Part shown: positions 62,227 through 64,000 of the stretch, in pieces | How positions within the stretch are numbered: position 1 is the stretch's first letter | Layout of the letters: each line of letters begins with the position of its first letter | DNA from: Falsiruegeria mediterranea M17 | Lineage (GTDB): Bacteria > Pseudomonadota > Alphaproteobacteria > Rhodobacterales > Rhodobacteraceae | Assembly: GCF_900302455.1 (NCBI RefSeq) | Contig: NZ_ONZG01000011.1 | Span: forward strand, 142,714-206,713 | DNA: 64,000 nt | Direction: 5' to 3' | Program-made: the position numbers and the translations under genes | The notes under the pieces: model-generated | Told to the model about the DNA's origin: nothing | Databases searched by the model: none | What the model saw: the letters and a program-made list of their open reading frames with translations, nothing else

Positions 62227-62249
62227 CCTAACCTTAGGCTGATCCTAAG
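62227..62249. promoter_or_regulatory. Triple CCTAA/TTAGG half-site dyad before the second importer
   Basis: CCTAA-CC-TTAGG (62227-62238) overlaps CTTAGG-CTGAT-CCTAAG (62233-62249), giving three alternating half-sites upstream of the PotA-type start, in a 284-bp divergent gap shared with aspA. Probably a regulator-binding site. It does not match the CCC...GGG dyads. Confidence 0.45.
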
Positions 62250-62450
62250 CAATCGGTGTTTTATGCGTTTCTTTCGACGCTTGCGGGAGTTGGTGATGCA
62301 AAAATAGGCACGAAAAAACTGTCCTGCGACCCTGAAACAGGTATCTGCTTCGTCCTGTCCTAATCAATGCCGCGGAAAGATCGACTTTGGTTTGTGGCAC
62401 CTGTCTCTTAAGCCTCACGAAAGACTCATCAATTATCAGAGTGTATCTTC

Positions 62451-63908
62451 ATGCCCCAGGTACGAACCGAAACGGATTCGATTGGCAGCATCGAACTGCC
62501 CGCATCTTGTCTGTACGGCATTCAGACAGAACGCGCGCGGCAGAACTTCATGATCACGGGCGTGCGCCTGTCGCAATTTCCAAACCTTGTGTCGGCGCTT
62601 GCCATGGTCAAAAGCGCCGCTGCGCGTGCCAATGGAGAGATTGCTGCGTTGGATACTCACAAGGCCCAAGCGATTGTCGAGGTTTGCGACGAAATCATCG
62701 CGGGGCATCATCACGCGCATTTCGTGGTCGACATGATCCAGGGCGGTGCCGGGACCTCGACCAACATGAATGCCAATGAGGTGATCGCCAATCTGGCTCT
62801 GGTCAAACTGGGGCACAAGCCCGGCAGTTACGATCACCTTCACCCCAACGATGACGTCAATCACGGCCAATCGACAAACGATGTCTACCCAACGGCGGTG
62901 CGCCTGGCCGTGCTGTCGCATGTCGCCCCCCTGCGCGAAGCCTTGGCGCGCTTGAAAGCAGCATTCGAACACAAGGCGTCCGAATTTGCAGGCATCGCCA
63001 AGGTTGGCCGCACGCAGCTTCAGGATGCGGTGCCAATGTCGTTGGGGGCAGAGTTCCGGTCCTTTGCCGTGACCCTGGGCGAAGACATTGACCGAATTCA
63101 CGAGATCGGCCGACTGCTGACCGAGATCAACCTCGGCGGCACTGCAATTGGGACTCGGATCAATGCCGAGGCCGGGTACGATGCGCGTGCAATTACGCAT
63201 CTGGCAAAGATCTCGGGTTTTGATTTGAAACAGGCCAGCGACCTGATCGAAGCCTCTTCGGACCTGGGTGGCTTTGTCACGTTTTCTGGTATCTTGAAGC
63301 GGGTCGCGGTGAAGTTGTCGAAAATCTGCAATGACCTGAGGTTGTTGTCGTCAGGTCCACGCGCCGGGCTTGGCGAAATCATATTGCCTCCAGTTCAGGC
63401 GGGATCGTCGATCATGCCGGGCAAGGTCAACCCGGTCATTCCCGAGGTGGTAAACCAGGTCTGCTATCAGGTGATCGGCAACGATCTGACGATCACGATG
63501 GCGGCTGAGGCGGGGCAATTGCAATTAAACGCGATGGAGCCGGTGGTTGCGTATAACCTGCTGAACTCTCAGACAATCCTTGTGAATGCCATTGACGTTC
63601 TAACCGACAAATGTGTGACGGGCATTGAAGCTGATGCTGACCGCTGCGCGGCCCTGCTGGACAACAGTCTCGTTCTGGTCACGGCGCTTGCTCCGCACAT
63701 TGGGTATGACGCGGCTGCAAAGATTGCGAAACAGGCGCTTGTCAGCGACTGCTCCATTCGCCAGGTTGCCGCCGAAAGTGGCGTGTTGCCCATCGCACAG
63801 CTGACCGAAGTCCTGTCACCCAACGCAATGTTGGCACAGGGGAACCACGAAGACTTCAACACAGGAGAATGCGATGAAGGTACTTGTGCCTGTCAAGCGC
63901 GTGATTGA
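62451..63908 (+). CDS. aspA: Aspartate ammonia-lyase
   Basis: A 485-residue member of the fumarase/aspartase superfamily converting aspartate to fumarate and ammonia. The signature [15 protein letters not shown] is present, with aspartase-like segments [16 protein letters not shown] and [15 protein letters not shown]. Length is normal (E. coli 478). The last ~12 residues ([13 protein letters not shown]) are Cys-rich and are read through the start of the next gene, so the stop lies 35 bp inside etfB. Ribosome binding site weak. Divergent from the second importer; could feed amine-derived aspartate into the TCA cycle. Confidence 0.88.
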   Translation: MPQVRTETDSIGSIELPASCLYGIQTERARQNFMITGVRLSQFPNLVSALAMVKSAAARANGEIAALDTHKAQAIVEVCDEIIAGHHHAHFVVDMIQGGAGTSTNMNANEVIANLALVKLGHKPGSYDHLHPNDDVNHGQSTNDVYPTAVRLAVLSHVAPLREALARLKAAFEHKASEFAGIAKVGRTQLQDAVPMSLGAEFRSFAVTLGEDIDRIHEIGRLLTEINLGGTAIGTRINAEAGYDARAITHLAKISGFDLKQASDLIEASSDLGGFVTFSGILKRVAVKLSKICNDLRLLSSGPRAGLGEIILPPVQAGSSIMPGKVNPVIPEVVNQVCYQVIGNDLTITMAAEAGQLQLNAMEPVVAYNLLNSQTILVNAIDVLTDKCVTGIEADADRCAALLDNSLVLVTALAPHIGYDAAAKIAKQALVSDCSIRQVAAESGVLPIAQLTEVLSPNAMLAQGNHEDFNTGECDEGTCACQARD

Positions 63909-64000
63909 CTACAATGTGAAGGTTCGCGTTAACGCGGATGGTAGCGGTGTCGATCTCGCCAATGTCAAAATGTCGATGAACCCGTTCGACGAGATTGCAG
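63874..64000 (+). CDS. etfB: Electron transfer flavoprotein beta subunit, 5' part
   Basis: Partial gene cut by the right edge. ATG 63874 follows AGGAGA at 63862-63867; the 42 codons present read [20 protein letters not shown] and then [20 protein letters not shown], the typical EtfB N-terminus. ETF carries electrons from flavin dehydrogenases to the respiratory chain and is the physiological acceptor of trimethylamine dehydrogenase, so it suits the two flavoproteins in this region. The start overlaps the aspA reading frame by 35 bp. Confidence 0.92.
   Translation, partial: MKVLVPVKRVIDYNVKVRVNADGSGVDLANVKMSMNPFDEIA

Overview
The window looks like a chromosomal segment of a marine alphaproteobacterium of the Roseobacter group (Rhodobacterales). 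This is inferred from the gene families (several high-affinity ABC importers, trimethylamine-dehydrogenase-type enzymes, short overlapping operons, moderately high GC), not from any rRNA gene. I found no rRNA, tRNA or CRISPR. The content is catabolic and transport-related, with one patch of decayed insertion sequences at about 10.4-11.1 kb.

Layout. 0-2 kb: a GAF-GAF class III nucleotide cyclase. 2.5-10.4 kb: a phosphorus or glycerol-phosphate cluster (HAD hydrolase, divergent DeoR regulator, UgpCBAE-like ABC importer, GpdQ-like metallophosphodiesterase, Na/Pi transporter cut off by an IS3 remnant). 11.2-12.3 kb: a Tat-exported intradiol-dioxygenase-like protein with a ferric-reductase-like membrane protein. 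12.7-20.5 kb: LuxR-type regulator 1, a PotABCD-like importer, a NylB-like serine hydrolase and a YtcJ-like amidohydrolase. 20.7-29.9 kb (minus strand): an eleven-gene operon with a Liv-type importer, TetR regulator, acyl-CoA ligase, crotonase, two MaoC-type proteins and an alpha/beta hydrolase. 30.3-34.2 kb: hybrid sensor kinase, a molybdopterin-domain protein and a divergent LuxR-type response regulator. 34.3-36.8 kb: class IV aminotransferase and a SARP-like regulator. 37-40.4 kb: a glycine-zipper PAP2/haloperoxidase-like protein followed by a subtilase with no signal peptide. 40.5-44.7 kb: AbrB-type membrane protein, sulfatase, pobA. 45-64 kb: a large amine-catabolism region.

The 45-64 kb region is the most coherent. 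Two trimethylamine-dehydrogenase-family flavoproteins each face a LuxR-type regulator. Between and beside them are a flavin monooxygenase, RidA-like protein, DUF1028 protein, PuuC-like aldehyde dehydrogenase, LysR regulator, ArgE-like deacetylase, cupin, a second PotABCD-like importer, aspartate ammonia-lyase and the start of etfB. In both dehydrogenases the aromatic substrate bowl of trimethylamine dehydrogenase is changed; the first carries Gln/Trp/Asp, the set I remember for histamine dehydrogenase. A plausible reading is import of an amine or polyamine, ETF-linked oxidation to an aldehyde, and PuuC-like oxidation to an acid.

The three LuxR-type regulators (12.7, 47.2 and 57.2 kb) are paralogues with a shared DPF motif, and each sits beside a 16-bp CCC...GGG dyad. 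This gives a testable shared-operator model across the window.
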